From: Bacteroidales bacterium
GTDB lineage: Bacteria; Bacteroidota; Bacteroidia; Bacteroidales; UBA932
DNA length: 8,229 nt
Reading direction: 5' to 3'
Assembly (NCBI GenBank): GCA_009784635.1
Contig: WRBG01000083.1
Span: forward strand, 1 to 8,229
Shown here one piece after another: positions 6,762 through 8,229 of the stretch (positions are counted from its first letter, which is position 1; each line of letters opens with the position of its first letter). A program made the position numbers and the translations under genes. Below the pieces are notes generated by a model. It was not told where the DNA came from. It ran no database searches and saw only the letters and a program-made list of their open reading frames with translations.

Positions 6762-7940
6762 TTAAAAATTGAACCCAACACGCAAGCCTGCGTATCCGCT
6801 GTTAAAACCTCTATACTGGTCACTAAATGTTCCCTCAAGGTATTGGGTGTTATACACAAGGCCAATCGCCAGGGTTTTGGTAAGATGCAGGCCCACCTCC
6901 AGTTCATACGCAAAGCCCGAATCGTCCAAGGTAAACAGCTTGCCATAACCAGCCCCGAGGGCAGCATATCCTTTTATGTTTTGCGTAAAATCCGGCGAAT
7001 AACCCCTTACGCCGACCATGGTCTGAAGCAAATATCCGCCCAAGATTCCTTGAAGTCTGAGGTTAACCATGTCCAAACCAACATGAGGGGAAAGATGATG
7101 GGTCCAACGAAAACCTGCCTCTCCCAAAGTTCCCAATTGATACCTTCCCCAATGACTGTTTTTCATATTTCGGACACCGACCCCCAAATCTAATCTCAAT
7201 ACATTTTTTTTGTAGTAGCTGTACCTATTATCAAGCATTTGATTGTCTGCAAGATAATCAAAAAGGGCCACCACATCAGTAGGTGTCTTTAGGTTGAGTT
7301 TATTATTTCTGACATAGTCCCGAATCATCGCCTTATGGTTGTTGCCAAACATTTTTTCAAAATTTGCCCGGTTTCCGCCAATAAACATAGACCGGTCCGA
7401 CCGTAGATAAATCGTTGTGTGCATCACAATACTCAGCCTGTCTCCCCCTGCGCTTGCCCGCTCTCTGATCGCCTCCAAATCTGCTCGAATATTGGGATCC
7501 ATGGAACTTGACATGAGTACTGACCCGTAAGCGCCTCCCGACTGATTCATTTCAATGGCAATCATGCGACGCATGAGCAAGGCCTTATTGCCGGAATAGG
7601 CCAATACCTCTGCATAACCGGTTTGAAAATAGACAAATTCACGGTTTTCAAACGTAATTTTTAACACTTTAGCCGGATCATAAGGGAGGGGCCTCATAAT
7701 GCCGATAGAATCTATGTAAAGCATGTCCTCCCTAAGCATATCGTAGTTCATCTGGGCTGAGACGGTGGCGCCGTCCCGTAAAACCACGGTCCCGACTCTA
7801 AATTCCGGGAACACGTACCGGCTACGGGGCGTTGATGTATTGATATCCTCACCCGGACCGAGTTGCAAGCTAAACCGATCCTGGGCAAACAGCGTAAGCG
7901 AAAAGCTAAAAATAAGTGCGAGGGATAGAGAAAATCTCAT
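6762..7940 (-). CDS. Secreted protein with predicted C-terminal outer-membrane beta-barrel, family not recognised
   Basis: This 392-residue protein begins with a clear signal peptide (MRFSLSLALIFSFSLTLFAQ, cleavage likely near residue 20). Residues about 44-130 look like a beta-rich domain (GTVVLRDGATVSAQMNYDML, VLKITFENREFVYF). Residues 145-245 are more polar and helical. Residues 247-392 show alternating amphipathic strands rich in Gly and aromatics, ending GLRVGFNF with a terminal Phe, as in small outer-membrane barrels of about eight strands. I recognise no named family, so the outer-membrane location is inferred from composition and strand pattern. The ATG at 7938-7940 directly starts the signal peptide. 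The 97-base gap upstream, to the LanB tail, shows no convincing promoter box or terminator hairpin. The two lipoprotein genes follow after 11 bases, suggesting a shared transcript and possibly a shared surface complex. Confidence 0.75.
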   Translation of the reverse strand: MRFSLSLALIFSFSLTLFAQDRFSLQLGPGEDINTSTPRSRYVFPEFRVGTVVLRDGATVSAQMNYDMLREDMLYIDSIGIMRPLPYDPAKVLKITFENREFVYFQTGYAEVLAYSGNKALLMRRMIAIEMNQSGGAYGSVLMSSSMDPNIRADLEAIRERASAGGDRLSIVMHTTIYLRSDRSMFIGGNRANFEKMFGNNHKAMIRDYVRNNKLNLKTPTDVVALFDYLADNQMLDNRYSYYKKNVLRLDLGVGVRNMKNSHWGRYQLGTLGEAGFRWTHHLSPHVGLDMVNLRLQGILGGYLLQTMVGVRGYSPDFTQNIKGYAALGAGYGKLFTLDDSGFAYELEVGLHLTKTLAIGLVYNTQYLEGTFSDQYRGFNSGYAGLRVGFNF

Positions 7941-8036
7941 CTTAGTTCTTGTAATTATTGGCGAAGTAATTGAAAAGCACTATCAAATCAGTCGTTTTTA
8001 GGTTAATGTTATAAATAAGGATGCAAAAAATGTGCC

Positions 8037-8229
8037 CTAAATAGTATGGTGCTTGTTTCTGGCACTTCTGTATTTGTAATATTTTAGCAAAAAGTCATAT
8101 ACCACAGCCTCGTGCATACGTTGTTTGCTGCGGAACCAGCGGTTCATCATCATGTGGGTGTAGCTCGATAACAGGGCATTGAGCTTTTCGCCTTTTTCTA
8201 CATGCTCCATGATTTGACCGGCAATCGGC
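8037..8229 (-). CDS. C-terminal end of a LanB-type (SpaB_C) RiPP dehydratase, partial
   Basis: The gene enters from the right edge and ends at TAG 8037-8039, leaving 63 codons visible. Translation gives PIAGQIMEHVEKGEKLNALL, then SSYTHMMMNRWFRSKQRMHE, then AVVYDFLLKYYK and a basic tail. The pattern S-Y-x-H-M-x-x-N-R-x-F-x-S-x-x-R-x-x-E followed by YDFL-x-x-YY matches, from memory, the end of the SpaB_C/thiopeptide-type bacteriocin biosynthesis domain of Bacteroidetes lantibiotic dehydratases. These enzymes handle glutamyl-dependent Ser/Thr dehydration or related steps in RiPP maturation. Whether the upstream part is a full-length LanB or a stand-alone SpaB_C protein cannot be seen. A near copy of this tail is at 3703-3999. 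No precursor peptide gene or cyclase is recognisable in the window. Confidence 0.65.
   Translation of the reverse strand, partial: PIAGQIMEHVEKGEKLNALLSSYTHMMMNRWFRSKQRMHEAVVYDFLLKYYKYRSARNKHHTI
8075..8229 (-). repeat. Direct repeat (LanB tail), right copy, cut by window edge
   Basis: This is the partner of 3735-3889. The match is still perfect over the last 19 bases at the window edge, so the true repeat is longer. The two copies bracket the barrel and lipoprotein genes. Confidence 0.9.

Noticed and set aside
7941..8036. Promoter for the barrel gene and terminator for the LanB gene
   Set aside because: The 96 bases are A/T-rich, but I found no good TAnnTTTG box with a correctly spaced -33 element and no stable hairpin with a T run, so neither is called.
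7941..8036. RiPP precursor peptide gene next to the dehydratase tail
   Set aside because: No open frame with a leader-like segment and a Ser/Thr/Cys-rich core is present in the gap.
1..8229. DGR template repeat, reverse transcriptase, insertion sequence, CRISPR array, tRNA or rRNA
   Set aside because: Every frame of substance is accounted for by the listed genes. No AAC-rich second copy of the variable patch, RT motif, terminal inverted repeats, spaced repeats or RNA gene was seen by eye.

Overview
All genes lie on the minus strand, so transcription runs from high to low coordinates. The window looks like a Bacteroidetes chromosome, probably Bacteroidales. The evidence is a Bacteroidetes-type LeuS with an adjacent yitT, a TAnnTTTG-type promoter box, a lack of clear Shine-Dalgarno sites, and PKD/Ig-like/FGE-fold lipoproteins. 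No species can be named from the sequence.

Layout in transcription order: (1) 8229-8037, the last 63 codons of a gene that runs off the window, resembling the C-terminus of a LanB-type (SpaB_C / thiopeptide-type) RiPP dehydratase. (2) 7940-6762, a secreted protein with a predicted C-terminal outer-membrane beta-barrel. (3) 6750-5380 and 5383-4007, two tandem paralogous lipoproteins (PKD, Ig-like Big_2, FGE-sulfatase fold) joined by a GTGA stop/start overlap. (4) about 3999-3703, a second, headless copy of the LanB C-terminus, cut off right after the second lipoprotein gene. (5) 3661-899 leuS and 897-10 yitT, a housekeeping pair one base apart, with a TAccTTTG promoter box just upstream of leuS.

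An accessory surface-protein module (barrel protein plus two lipoproteins, about 4 kb) is therefore bracketed by two directly repeated LanB C-termini about 92% identical over 155 nt. This points to duplication or recombination of a RiPP-dehydratase locus next to the conserved leuS-yitT block. The lipoproteins have a C-type-lectin-like FGE fold but lack the catalytic cysteine pair of true formylglycine-generating enzymes. Near their C-termini a 26-codon patch is strongly divergent and is followed at once by a perfectly conserved stretch. That layout recalls variable proteins of diversity-generating retroelements (DGRs), but no reverse transcriptase or template repeat was found here, and the substitution pattern is only partly what a DGR would produce.
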